Source: Acidobacteriota bacterium
GTDB lineage: Bacteria > Acidobacteriota > Terriglobia > Bryobacterales > Bryobacteraceae
Assembly: GCA_947470805.1 (NCBI GenBank)
Contig: CANIVU010000048.1
Coordinates: forward strand, 1-61,716
Length of the DNA stretch: 61,716 bases
Reading direction: 5' to 3'
In this document: in pieces, positions 18,217 through 26,520 of the stretch
How positions within the stretch are numbered: the first letter of the stretch is position 1
How the letters are laid out: each line of letters begins with the position of its first letter
Program-made: the position numbers and the translations under genes
Notes under the pieces: generated by a model
What the model was told of the DNA's origin: nothing
The model's database searches: none
The model's input: only the letters and a program-made list of their open reading frames with translations

Positions 18217-18705
18217 ATGACAGAGTGGGCCAGATACCTCGGTTCAGGAACAATCCCTATGAGGCAAATCGTGATTTCATTTTCGCTCGGGATGCTGGCG
18301 ACTCCGGCTTTCTTCTTCGGTGTCTTGCCTTTTGACGTGAACGGGCAGCCGGTTCCCCTCAAGGGGATCGTGAGCGGGTGTGCCGCCGTGGCGTTGTGCC
18401 TGGCGGTCTGCCAATTTCTGGTCGTGTGGAGAAGCTACCGTGAGGCGGACGCCGGCGCCGCAGCAACGGGGATGTTTACGTTTGAGGCTGGGGAACGTCC
18501 TGGCGAAACCAGCATCCGGCTGCCCGGTTGGTCTCTGCAGATTGCCATGCTCGCGCCGGTTGCCGGCATGTTCTGTGTGATGTGGCTGCTGGACCCGCAG
18601 GCAAGTGAAGCGGACAGGCTGCCATTCATGTCGGCAGGCATCATCGGAGTCCTTACCGGGGCGGCGCTCGCGAAGGCCACCATAAAACGCCGCACGCAGG
18701 GATGA
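18217..18705 (+). CDS. hypothetical membrane protein
   Basis: A 162-residue protein with about four predicted helices (ISFSLGMLATPAFFFGVL, GIVSGCAAVALCLAVCQFLVV, MLAPVAGMFCVMWLL, SAGIIGVLTGAALA). A soluble loop between helices two and three contains GERPGETSIRLPGW. AGGAG lies 6 nt before the ATG, giving a well-supported start. No family is recognised. It sits in a same-strand row of small membrane genes behind the regulator. Confidence 0.75.
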   Translation: MTEWARYLGSGTIPMRQIVISFSLGMLATPAFFFGVLPFDVNGQPVPLKGIVSGCAAVALCLAVCQFLVVWRSYREADAGAAATGMFTFEAGERPGETSIRLPGWSLQIAMLAPVAGMFCVMWLLDPQASEADRLPFMSAGIIGVLTGAALAKATIKRRTQG

Positions 18706-18749
18706 GCCGCGGGCGGGGATGACGCATCCTACGTCTGATAGGCGCCGGA

Positions 18750-19033
18750 ATGTTCGGCGCAGTAGCGGTGATTCTGGTTGCGGCAATGGGACCGCCGGTC
18801 TTCGCGCGGCACGATTGCCCGCGGTCGGCTGAGACCGGCTTCATGGTCGTCGTGTTATTCCCGTTGGCGATTGCCGCAGCCTTCCTGCTGAAGCGCACGC
18901 CGGAGGCGGGGCTGCTGGTTTGGTGTTGGGCGGCCTCGTGGCGGTGGTCGGAGGAGCTTATTTCTCGGATGGCCTGGTAATGCTGGTTCCGGCCGCGCTT
19001 TTCCAGATTGAGCTTTCGGATCGCACGAGCTAG
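18750..19033 (+). pseudogene. small membrane protein gene with apparent frameshift
   Basis: From the ATG at 18750 one frame encodes two membrane segments (MFGAVAVILVAAMGPPVFA; GFMVVVLFPLAIAAAFLLKR), then degenerates after RTPEAGLL into a Trp/Arg-rich tail ending at 18980. A second frame resumes hydrophobic, protein-like sequence from about 18922 (LVLGGLVAVVGGAYFSDG, then LVMLVPAALFQIELSD) to a TAG at 19031-19033. The two halves together look like one membrane protein of about 94 residues with three or more helices. A genuine frameshift, a sequence error or two separate products are all possible. The start lacks a strong Shine-Dalgarno. Confidence 0.5.
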
Positions 19034-19175
19034 CTATTGACGAGGACAGGTTCCTGGCCAGCCAAGATCAGCAGTGGAGCGGGAACGAAGTAGAAGCGAT
19101 CGCCGCAAGATAATTGCATCAAAGCCGCCTTGGAGGCGGAGGCACTCAAATGCGGGGAGGGGCGGCCGGGGCCTA

Positions 19176-20741
19176 TCAGAGTCCGAAGACATAGAGGACA
19201 CGGTTGGCGGCGATGGCGATGTGCTGGTGGCCGTCGAGGTTGAAGGAGATGGGGTTCGAGGAGACCTGGCCGCCGGAGTGGAAGCTCCAGAGCGGCTTGC
19301 CGGTGCGGGCGTCGAGGGCGAAGATGTTGCCTTCGTTCGATCCGGAGACGACCAGGCCGCCGGCGGTGGACATGACGCCGGTCCAGGGCGGGGAGACCAC
19401 TTTGAACTCCCAGGCTTGTTTGCCCGTCGTTGGTTCCAGGGCGCGGATGGCGCCCCATTGTTCGCTCTCCGGGATGCGGCGTTCGCCGCCGCCGGCGAAG
19501 AAGGTGCCGGGCTTGTAGTCGGCTTCGCGCTTGAAATAGGTCGCGCCGGCTTCGCGGGTGGCGACGTAGACCAGGTTCGTCTTTGGGCTGTAGCTGGGGC
19601 TGTACCAGATCGTGGCGCCGTTCAGGGCGGGGTAGACGAGAATACCGGCTTCGTTGGGTTCGGTATCGGGGATGACGATGGGGCGGCCTTTGTCGTCGAG
19701 GCCCTTCGCCCAGGTCTGTTTGGCGTAGGCCTGGCCGGCGATGAACTCACCGGTCACGCGGTCTAGCGCGTAGTAGAACGCGTTGCGGTTGGGGTTGACG
19801 ATGAGCTTGCGCATCTTGCCGCGGACGGGCGCGTCGATGAGCATGGGGACGTGGGCGGAGTCCCAGTCGTGGGTGTCGTGCGGGGTGAATTGGAAGTGCC
19901 ACTTCAGCTTGCCGGAGTCGCCATCGAGGGCGACGAAGGAGCAGGTGTAGAGGTTGTCGCCTTTGCGGCTATCGCCGTTCCAATCGGGGCCGGGGTTGCC
20001 GATGCCCCAGTAGAGGAGATTGAGTTCGGGATCGAACGCGCCGGTGACCCAGGTGGAGCCGGCACCGGTTTTCCAGCTGTCGCCGGCCCAGGTGTCGTTG
20101 CCCGGTTCGCCGGGGGCGGGGATGGTGAAGAAGCGCCAGGCGCGGGTGCCGGTGTTGGCGTCGTAGGCATCGATGAAGCCGCGGATGCCGGCTTCGCCAC
20201 CGCTGACGCCGACGACCACTTTGCCCTTGATGGCGAGGGGGGCGAGGGTCATGGAGTAGCCGGGTTTGTAGTCTTCGACTTTGGTGGCCCAGCGTTGCTG
20301 GCCGGTCTTTATGTCGAGCGCGACCAAGTAGCAATCGAGGGTGGCGATGTAGAGTTTGTCGTCGAGAATGGCGGGGCCGCGGTTGACCTGGCCGAAGCCG
20401 ATGGACTGGTAGTCCTTGGGGATGGGGCGTTCCCAGGTCCAGAGTTCGCGGCCGGTGCGGAGATCGAGGGCGGCGGCGCGGTTGGGCGAGGTGACGTACA
20501 TGACGCCATCGACGACGATGGGGCTGGTTTGATTTTGGGCCGTGGGGAACTGGTAGGCCCACTTCACCTTGAGATTAGCGACGTTGGCGGGGGTGATTTC
20601 AGTGAGGGGCGAATGGCGGTGGCCGGCGAGATTGCCGGAGTAAGTCAGCCAATTGCCGGGCTCTTTCGCGGCGTCGCGAATGCGTTCGAAGGGGACTTGG
20701 GCGAGGGCGGTGAGGCTGAGGAGGATCAGAGCGAATTTCAT
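19176..20741 (-). CDS. PQQ-dependent quinoprotein dehydrogenase
   Basis: A 521-residue periplasmic beta-propeller dehydrogenase, last gene of the eight-gene operon. A signal peptide ([15 protein letters not shown]) precedes the family opening NWLTYSGNLAGHRHSPL. Propeller W-motifs recur (TGRELWTWERP, GDSGKLKWHFQF, TGKPLWSFHSGG). The catalytic/PQQ region FTPHDTHDWDSAHVPML is present. Enzymes of this type oxidise alcohols or related compounds and pass electrons to a cytochrome c, and a dihaem cytochrome gene lies immediately upstream with a 4-bp overlap. There is no fused haem domain. The substrate is undetermined; the operon context suggests an alcohol or hydroxy intermediate. Confidence 0.9.
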   Translation of the reverse strand: MKFALILLSLTALAQVPFERIRDAAKEPGNWLTYSGNLAGHRHSPLTEITPANVANLKVKWAYQFPTAQNQTSPIVVDGVMYVTSPNRAAALDLRTGRELWTWERPIPKDYQSIGFGQVNRGPAILDDKLYIATLDCYLVALDIKTGQQRWATKVEDYKPGYSMTLAPLAIKGKVVVGVSGGEAGIRGFIDAYDANTGTRAWRFFTIPAPGEPGNDTWAGDSWKTGAGSTWVTGAFDPELNLLYWGIGNPGPDWNGDSRKGDNLYTCSFVALDGDSGKLKWHFQFTPHDTHDWDSAHVPMLIDAPVRGKMRKLIVNPNRNAFYYALDRVTGEFIAGQAYAKQTWAKGLDDKGRPIVIPDTEPNEAGILVYPALNGATIWYSPSYSPKTNLVYVATREAGATYFKREADYKPGTFFAGGGERRIPESEQWGAIRALEPTTGKQAWEFKVVSPPWTGVMSTAGGLVVSGSNEGNIFALDARTGKPLWSFHSGGQVSSNPISFNLDGHQHIAIAANRVLYVFGL

Positions 20742-21457
20742 TCGGCCCCCTTCAGGCTGGCGAGATAGGCGACGAGGTTGTCGAGATCGGCGGCGGGGAT
20801 GTTGGTGAAGGCGGGCATGGTGCTTTGGCCGGTGAGGCGTTTGAGGCTTTTCAGTGTTGCTTTGTCGAAGCTGGCGTAACGGCCGTTGGGCAGGGCGAGT
20901 TGGATGGTGAAGAGATCCTCGTTGGCCTTTACGCCTTTGACCGATTTGCCGGCGGCGTCGGTGAGTTCGACGAGGAGGAAGTCTTCGGGGAGGAAGCTGT
21001 TGGGCGTGAGGATGGATTCGCGGAGATGTTTGGCGTTGCGGCGGGCGCCGATGGCGGAGAGTTCGGGGCCGCGGGCGTTGCCCTTGCCGTTGACGATGTG
21101 GCAGTTGGCGCAGCCGGTTTTATTGAAGATTTCTTCGCCGGCGGCGGGGATGCCGGGGATCTCTTCGACGACCAGTTTGCCGAGGGAACGGACGTAGGCG
21201 GCGGTGGCGTCGACTTCGCGGGGATGGAGTTGCCAGGCGCCGGGCATTTCGGGCGGGAGGCCGTCGGCGATGGCCTTCTTCAGGGCTTCGTCGTCGGGGG
21301 CCTTTTTCAGTTTGGCTTTGCGGAGATTGGGACCGCGGCCGCCGGAGCCGTCGGGGCCGTGGCAGAGGGCGCATTGGGATTCGAAGATGCGCTTGCCGGT
21401 GGCGAAATCCTGGGGGAAGGCGGGGAGGGCGAGAAGGAGGACGCAGAGGACTTTCAT
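20738..21457 (-). CDS. dihaem cytochrome c
   Basis: A 239-residue periplasmic cytochrome c with a signal peptide ([16 protein letters not shown]) and two haem sites, CALCH in the first domain (about residue 29) and CANCH in the second (about residue 117). The second domain resembles the cytochrome regions that accompany PQQ dehydrogenases ([35 protein letters not shown]). The start codon overlaps the acyl-CoA dehydrogenase stop as ATGA, and its own stop overlaps the PQQ dehydrogenase start the same way. It is the likely electron acceptor of that dehydrogenase. Confidence 0.9.
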   Translation of the reverse strand: MKVLCVLLLALPAFPQDFATGKRIFESQCALCHGPDGSGGRGPNLRKAKLKKAPDDEALKKAIADGLPPEMPGAWQLHPREVDATAAYVRSLGKLVVEEIPGIPAAGEEIFNKTGCANCHIVNGKGNARGPELSAIGARRNAKHLRESILTPNSFLPEDFLLVELTDAAGKSVKGVKANEDLFTIQLALPNGRYASFDKATLKSLKRLTGQSTMPAFTNIPAADLDNLVAYLASLKGAE

Positions 21458-22647
21458 CGACTGAGCTCCCATTTGGCGATGGCCTCGCGGTGGACTTCGT
21501 CGGGGCCATCGGCGAGGCGGAGGGTGCGGGCGTTGGCCCACATGGCGGCGAGTTCGAAATCGTCGGAGACGCCGGCGCCGCCGTGGGCCTGGATGGCGCG
21601 GTCGAGGATGTTGAGGGCGACGTTGGGGGCGACGACTTTGATCATGGCGATTTCGGCGCGGGCGATTTTGTTGCCGACGGTGTCCATCATGTAGGCCGCT
21701 TTGAGGGTTAGCAGGCGGGCCTGTTCGAGTTCGATGCGGGAGGTGGCGATGTGGGCGCGGATGGTGCCTTGCTCGGAGATTGTCTTGCCGAAAGCGGTGC
21801 GGGATTTGACGCGGCGACACATCATTTCGAGCGCGCGTTCGCCGACGCCGATGAGGCGCATGCAGTGATGGATACGGCCGGGGCCGAGGCGGCCTTGGGC
21901 GATTTCGAAGCCGCGGCCTTCGCCCAAGAGGAGGTTCGACGCGGGGACGCGGACGTTGGTGAAGCTGAGTTCGCCGTGGCCGTGGGGGGCGTGGTCGTAG
22001 CCGTAAACGGTAAGCAGGCGTTCGATCTTGACGCCGGGCGTGTCCATGGGGACGAGGATCATGGACTGCTGTTTGTGGCGGTGGGCCGTGGGATCCGTTT
22101 TGCCCATGAAAATGGCGATTTTGCAGCGCGGGTCGCCAGCGCCGGAGGTCCACCATTTGCGGCCGTTGATGACGTATTCGTCGCCATCACGGTCTATGGA
22201 GCTTTCGATGTTCGTCGCGTCGGAGGAGGCAACGGCGGGCTCGGTCATGGCGAAGCAGCTGCGGATTTCGCCGTTCAGCAGGGGCTCCAGCCATTGCTGC
22301 TTGTGAGCGTCGGTGCCGTAGCGCTCGATGACTTCCATATTCCCGGTGTCGGGCGCGGAGCAGTTGAAGACTTCGGGGGCGAAGTGGACGCGGCCCATGA
22401 TTTCGCAGAGCGGGGCGTATTCGAGATTGGTGAGGCCGGCGCCGTTGGCGCTGTGGGGCAGGAAGAGGTTCCAGAGGCCGGCGGCGCGGGCCTTGGGCTT
22501 CAGCTCTTCGATGATGGGGACGGGCTGCCAGCGGTTCTGCGCTACCTGTTCGTAGAAGAGCTTTTCGTTGGGGTAGATGTGCTCTTCCATGAACGCTTGC
22601 AGGCGTTTTTGGAGGTCCTGGACTTTGGGGGTGAAATCGAAATGCAT
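21454..22647 (-). CDS. acyl-CoA dehydrogenase, ACAD10/11-like
   Basis: A 397-residue cytoplasmic flavoprotein that oxidises acyl-CoA thioesters. The family landmarks are [62 protein letters not shown] and [20 protein letters not shown]. The long N-terminal alpha domain and the [12 protein letters not shown] signature are those of the ACAD10/11 group, whose members act with an APH-type kinase on hydroxyacyl-CoA. Such a kinase gene lies three genes upstream in the same operon. It overlaps the downstream cytochrome gene by 4 bp and sits 3 bp after the enoyl-CoA hydratase gene. Confidence 0.93.
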   Translation of the reverse strand: MHFDFTPKVQDLQKRLQAFMEEHIYPNEKLFYEQVAQNRWQPVPIIEELKPKARAAGLWNLFLPHSANGAGLTNLEYAPLCEIMGRVHFAPEVFNCSAPDTGNMEVIERYGTDAHKQQWLEPLLNGEIRSCFAMTEPAVASSDATNIESSIDRDGDEYVINGRKWWTSGAGDPRCKIAIFMGKTDPTAHRHKQQSMILVPMDTPGVKIERLLTVYGYDHAPHGHGELSFTNVRVPASNLLLGEGRGFEIAQGRLGPGRIHHCMRLIGVGERALEMMCRRVKSRTAFGKTISEQGTIRAHIATSRIELEQARLLTLKAAYMMDTVGNKIARAEIAMIKVVAPNVALNILDRAIQAHGGAGVSDDFELAAMWANARTLRLADGPDEVHREAIAKWELSR

Positions 22648-22650
22648 GGC

Positions 22651-23487
22651 TTATCTCCCGGTGAAGTTGGGTGCGCGTTTCTCGATGAAGTGGGCGACGC
22701 CTTCTTTAAAGTCGTCGGAGCGGAGGCTGGAGACCATCGCTTCTTCGCTAGCCATGGTGGCTTCTTCCAGGGTTTGGAACATGGCGTCGTAGACCTGTTT
22801 TTTGATGACGCTCATGGATCGGGGCGAGACGTTTTTAACGAGTTCGAGGGCGTATTGGCGGACGCCGTCCGAGAACGTTTCGGCGGGGATGACGCGGTTG
22901 ACGAGCCCCATCTTAGCGGCCTCGTCGGCTTCGATGATGCGGGCGGAGAAGAGGAGATCGAGGGCGTTGGCGTGGCCGATGAGTTTGGGCAGCATCCAGG
23001 CCATGCCGTATTCGGCGATGAGGCCGCGGCGGGCGAAGGCGGTGCCGAACTTGGCATCGGAGGAGGCGAAGCGGAGGTCGCAGTAGAGCGTGAGGATGAG
23101 GCCGAGGCCGACGGCGTGGCCGTTGATGGCGGCGATGATGGGTTTGGAAAGAGACGGGAAATAGGAGTATTTGCGTTGGAAATCGGGGCGGGCGTTGGGG
23201 TTGAGCGCTGCGGGGGCGTGGTGGCCGAGGGCCTGGTGGGTGCCATCGGGGATGGAGCCGGCGCCGGCGATGCTTTGGAGGAGCGACATGTCGGCACCGG
23301 CGCAGAAGCCGCGGCCCGCACCGGTGAGGATGATGACGCGGACTTCGGGGTCGGCTTCGGCGGTGGCGATGGCGGCGCGCACTTCCTGGTCCATCTGCGC
23401 GGTCCAGGCGTTGAGCTTGTCCGGGCGGTGGAGGGTGATGGTGGCGATGCGGTCGGAGATGTCGAACAGGATTTGTTCAAAGCTCAT
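22651..23487 (-). CDS. enoyl-CoA hydratase/isomerase family protein
   Basis: A 278-residue crotonase-fold enzyme. The oxyanion-hole regions are GRGFCAGADMSLLQS and NGHAVGLGLILTLYCDLRFAS, and the active-site loop RRGLIAEYGMAWMLPKLIG retains a glutamate. It would hydrate or isomerise enoyl-CoA during fatty or hydroxy acid breakdown. The start used (MSFEQILF) overlaps the phosphatase stop as ATGA; an in-frame GTG 15 bp upstream is less likely. Substrate chain length is unknown. Confidence 0.92.
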   Translation of the reverse strand: MSFEQILFDISDRIATITLHRPDKLNAWTAQMDQEVRAAIATAEADPEVRVIILTGAGRGFCAGADMSLLQSIAGAGSIPDGTHQALGHHAPAALNPNARPDFQRKYSYFPSLSKPIIAAINGHAVGLGLILTLYCDLRFASSDAKFGTAFARRGLIAEYGMAWMLPKLIGHANALDLLFSARIIEADEAAKMGLVNRVIPAETFSDGVRQYALELVKNVSPRSMSVIKKQVYDAMFQTLEEATMASEEAMVSSLRSDDFKEGVAHFIEKRAPNFTGR

Positions 23488-24200
23488 CGGTGGGTTCTCC
23501 ATTCGGCGCGGGTGAGATGGGGGACTTCGTTCATACTGAAAAGCCGGACCTGTTCGCCGCGGACGCGCAGGACGGTGATGGAAGCATTATGCAGCACTCC
23601 GGCGATGCGGAGGGCGCGGGTGTCGTGGATATCGAGGGCACGGCCGGCCCAGATGGCGGTGGGCGTGGCGGAGGTGAAGACGGCGATGTTCGAGTCGTGA
23701 TCGGGCAGCGGCGCGGTGGCGACGCGTTGTTGGAAAGCGGCCCAAGATTCGCCGTCGTAAGGGAATTTATCGTGGAGCCAGGCTTCGACGATTTTCATGT
23801 CGCAGGGGGTCCAGCGGCGGTGGATTTCGGCGGTTTCGTCGGCGGCGTTAGCGCGCGCCTGGTCGCGCTGGGCTTCGTATTCCTGTTTGAAAACGGGGTC
23901 GGCGGCGCAGAGTTGCGGGGCCATGGCGCGGTAGACGTGATCGAGATCGAACTCGCGCCAGGCGTCGTGGGTTTGGATATCGGGGAAGGGTTTGGCGGCG
24001 TCGCGATAGGCCGCGGCGACTTGCGCGGCGGTCTGTTGTTGGCGGGACATGCCGCCGGAGTAGGCGGCTTGGAATTCGATGTTGTGGGCGGCGAAGTATT
24101 CGCCGAGGAGGCGGGCCTGTTGCTGGCCGAGCGCGGACAAGGTGTCGTAGTGCTGGCGTGTGCCGGCCTGGCCGTGGCGAATTAGATAGATGTTGCTCAT
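23484..24200 (-). CDS. histidine-phosphatase (phosphoglycerate-mutase-like) protein
   Basis: A 238-residue cytoplasmic protein of the histidine phosphatase superfamily. The N-terminal phosphate-accepting motif is clear (NIYLIRHGQAG, His at about residue 9), followed by LSALGQQQARLLGEYF and the AYSGGMSRQQQTA segment. The second catalytic histidine, normally in an SHG context near the C terminus, appears replaced: the equivalent position reads VFTSATPTAIWAG. Activity may therefore be altered. The start is the ATG that overlaps the kinase stop by 4 bp. Its place between a kinase and acyl-CoA enzymes suggests that it dephosphorylates a pathway intermediate. Confidence 0.85.
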   Translation of the reverse strand: MSNIYLIRHGQAGTRQHYDTLSALGQQQARLLGEYFAAHNIEFQAAYSGGMSRQQQTAAQVAAAYRDAAKPFPDIQTHDAWREFDLDHVYRAMAPQLCAADPVFKQEYEAQRDQARANAADETAEIHRRWTPCDMKIVEAWLHDKFPYDGESWAAFQQRVATAPLPDHDSNIAVFTSATPTAIWAGRALDIHDTRALRIAGVLHNASITVLRVRGEQVRLFSMNEVPHLTRAEWRTHR

Positions 24201-25210
24201 GCGAGGGTGTGGGTCATTTCGGCGGCGAGTTCGACGAGGCCGATGGCGCGTTGGCCGAAGTCCTGGAAGCGGGGGTCGGTGGTTTGGCCGAGGTGGTAGC
24301 GGAGGTAGATTTGCTGGACGATGACGGCGAGTTTGAAGACGCCGAGGACTTCGTAGTAAGCGATATTGCTGACGTTTCGGCCGGTTTGCTGCTGGTAGCG
24401 AGCGAGGAATTCGTCGCGGGTGAACCAGCCGGGTTCGAGGGTGAGCGAGGGGACGCCGGCGGTGCGGACGTTGGGACGGTTGACCCAGCACCAGTAGGAG
24501 AGGGTGATGCCGAGGTCGATGAGGGGGTCGCCGATGGTGGTCATTTCCCAGTCGAGGACGGCGGCGATTTTGCCGGGGGCGAGCATGACGTTATCGAGCT
24601 TGTAGTCGTTGTGGACGAGGGCGGGCGGGCCGGAGACAGGGAGGTGCTGTTCGAGCCAGGCGATGACCTGTTCCATCAATGGCACGTCGCTGGTTTGGGC
24701 GCGACGCCAGCGTTCGGACCAGCCTTTCACCTGGCGCTCGACGAAGCCTTCGGGTTTGCCGAGTTTTTCGAGGCCGTCCTGGAGGGGGATGTTGTGGAGG
24801 CGGGCGAGGCAATCGGTGCAGAGTGCGCTGATTTCTCGGGGCGTGTTGGGGATTTGCGGGGGGATGGCGTCGCGGAGGATGTGGCCGTGGCGACGTTCCA
24901 TGAGAAAGAAGGTGGCGCCGAGAATGGCGGGGTCCTCACAAAGTTGGAAGGGTTGCGGGGCTTCGGGGAAGTGGGGATGGATGGCGGCGAGGATGCGGAA
25001 TTCGCGGGCCATGTCGTGCGCCTTGGGGGCGATGGTGCCGAAGGGCGGACGGCGAAGGACGAGCTGTTTTGTTGGGGTTTCGACGAAGTACGTCAGATTG
25101 GAATGGCCGCCGGGGAACTGTTCGACGGTGACCGTTTCGCCGAGGAAGGCGGCGAGGTTGGCGGTGTTGAGTTCTTCGCCGCGGCGGACGGCGGCTGTGT
25201 CCGTTTGCAC
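24197..25210 (-). CDS. APH-family phosphotransferase, ACAD10/11-type kinase
   Basis: A 337-residue protein-kinase-like small-molecule kinase. The ATP-binding lobe has FPGGHSNLTYFVETP and KQLVLRRPPFG. The catalytic loop is LVHNDYKLDNVML and the metal-binding motif is AVLDWEMTTIGDPLIDLG. This is the branch of the aminoglycoside-phosphotransferase fold fused to, or encoded beside, acyl-CoA dehydrogenases (human ACAD10/11, LvaA of levulinate catabolism), where it phosphorylates hydroxyacyl-CoA. The gene follows the cupin gene by 9 bp and overlaps the phosphatase gene by 4 bp. The antibiotic-resistance label often given to this fold is not supported by context. Confidence 0.9.
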   Translation of the reverse strand: MQTDTAAVRRGEELNTANLAAFLGETVTVEQFPGGHSNLTYFVETPTKQLVLRRPPFGTIAPKAHDMAREFRILAAIHPHFPEAPQPFQLCEDPAILGATFFLMERRHGHILRDAIPPQIPNTPREISALCTDCLARLHNIPLQDGLEKLGKPEGFVERQVKGWSERWRRAQTSDVPLMEQVIAWLEQHLPVSGPPALVHNDYKLDNVMLAPGKIAAVLDWEMTTIGDPLIDLGITLSYWCWVNRPNVRTAGVPSLTLEPGWFTRDEFLARYQQQTGRNVSNIAYYEVLGVFKLAVIVQQIYLRYHLGQTTDPRFQDFGQRAIGLVELAAEMTHTLA

Positions 25211-25219
25211 CTTGTTAGT

Positions 25220-25624
25220 TTATCCGCGAAGGGTGAGGACGAAGTAGCGGGCGCGGGTTTTGCCGATATTGCGCCAGCCGTGTTCGATGTTGGATTCGAC
25301 GTAGGCGACCGATCCGGGGCCGAGCTGCGAGACGGCGGCGCCGATGGTGACTTCGATGGTTCCTTCGTTGACGATGACCATTTCTTCGTGGACGTGCGAG
25401 TGTGGCGGGTGGGGCGCGAGGCCGGGGCCAAGTTCGGTTTCGTGCATTTCGACACGGTAGCCGGTGTCGGTTTTGCCGTCGAGGACGGGGCGCGATTTAT
25501 TCTGGCCGTTGCCGCTGGGGCGCACGGGGAGGTCCTCGTATTTATAGGTCTTTGAGGGCAGCGCGGGTTGCTGGGCGCGGGCGGCGAGGGCGGAGGCGAA
25601 GAGGGCGAGTTGGCGTCGATTCAT
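25220..25624 (-). CDS. exported cupin-domain protein
   Basis: A 134-residue single-domain cupin with a short leader (NRRQLALFASALAARAQQ). Motif 1 is HPPHSHVHEEMVIVNEG with the metal-ligand histidines and glutamate; motif 2 is YVESNIEHGWRNIG with the third histidine. Metal binding is therefore likely intact. Small periplasmic cupins of this form often bind or isomerise small metabolites, but no reaction can be named. The start overlaps the creatininase-like stop by 4 bp (ATGA). Confidence 0.88.
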   Translation of the reverse strand: MNRRQLALFASALAARAQQPALPSKTYKYEDLPVRPSGNGQNKSRPVLDGKTDTGYRVEMHETELGPGLAPHPPHSHVHEEMVIVNEGTIEVTIGAAVSQLGPGSVAYVESNIEHGWRNIGKTRARYFVLTLRG

Positions 25625-26520
25625 GGCTTTTTGAGGTTGAATTTGGGGGCGATGTAGTTTTGCGTGTAGAGGTCGTGCTGGCGCAGGGCGTCCATGGCTT
25701 CGGGCATGCGCATGCGTTTGACGATGGCGCGGAGCTGGTCTTCGCCGAGTTTGGCCCAGGCGGCGCGGTCGGCTGGGGTGGCGGGGAGATCGTTGTCGCC
25801 CCCGTGGGACATGACGTCGGGGACCCAGGAGCCGAGGGTGAGGCTGCCGGAGAAGCCGAGCTTGCCGAGGGCGGCGAGGCCTTTGTTTTCGGGGACGGGG
25901 GCGGCGGGGCCGGATTCCTTGGGGCCGTAGTCGCCTTTCAACGGGAGGTCTTCGATGTGGCCAGTGAGGGAGAAGGCGCCGTAGAGGGTGCGGGATCGTT
26001 CGGCTTCGGTGAGTTGGAGGCGGGGGAGGTAGGTGTCCATGTTGATGTAGAGGATGGGGACTTGCGTCTCTTCGAAGAACTCCCGGACCATGGTGCCGAC
26101 GGTGAGGGGGGCGGGGCCGTGGCTGGCGGAGATGTAGACCTGATGGCGGAAGCCCTGGCGGAGGAGGGAGTGGGCGAGGGATTTGAGGAAGATGGTTCCG
26201 GCAGCGGGGGTGTTGTTGATGGTGGCCGGGGCGAGCGCCGTTGTACCGGGGTAGGACCAGACGAGGCCCTGCGTGTAGAGGCCGCCGGTTTCTTCGGCCA
26301 TGAGTTGGGCGTAGGCGAGCGGCCAGGTGTAATCGCGGCCGGAGGGCTGGATGCCGTTGGTTTCGACGGCGCCGACGGGGATGAAGATGACGTCGGAACG
26401 TTTGAGTTGTTCGGCCACTTGGACCTGGCTGAGGCGGGTGAGATCGCGCGTGTGGAGCTTACGGACCTGGGCGCTGGCGGGGATCAGAAGCGTTAGCAAA
26501 GCGATTAGAACGAGCGGCAT
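25621..26520 (-). CDS. creatininase-family exported protein, first gene of operon
   Basis: A 299-residue member of the creatininase amidohydrolase superfamily (PF02633) with a signal peptide (MPLVLIALLTLLIPASAQ). The first metal site, usually E-Q-H-G, reads PVGAVETNGIQPSGRDY. The Glu and distal Asp are kept, but the His is Asn. A later His is kept in ISASHGPAP. Metal binding or activity may thus differ from creatininase or MftE-type members. It opens the operon and is separated by only 27 bp from the divergent gene at 26548. No Shine-Dalgarno precedes the ATG, and a TAGTGT hexamer lies exactly 6 nt upstream. Confidence 0.85.
   Translation of the reverse strand: MPLVLIALLTLLIPASAQVRKLHTRDLTRLSQVQVAEQLKRSDVIFIPVGAVETNGIQPSGRDYTWPLAYAQLMAEETGGLYTQGLVWSYPGTTALAPATINNTPAAGTIFLKSLAHSLLRQGFRHQVYISASHGPAPLTVGTMVREFFEETQVPILYINMDTYLPRLQLTEAERSRTLYGAFSLTGHIEDLPLKGDYGPKESGPAAPVPENKGLAALGKLGFSGSLTLGSWVPDVMSHGGDNDLPATPADRAAWAKLGEDQLRAIVKRMRMPEAMDALRQHDLYTQNYIAPKFNLKKP

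Noticed and set aside
21751-23700. 649-codon plus-strand open frame
   Set aside because: It is the complement of the acyl-CoA dehydrogenase and enoyl-CoA hydratase genes; long antisense frames arise from their GC-rich third positions.
24197-25210. APH-fold gene as an aminoglycoside-resistance gene
   Set aside because: Operon context and motif style match the acyl-CoA-dehydrogenase-linked kinases, not resistance enzymes.
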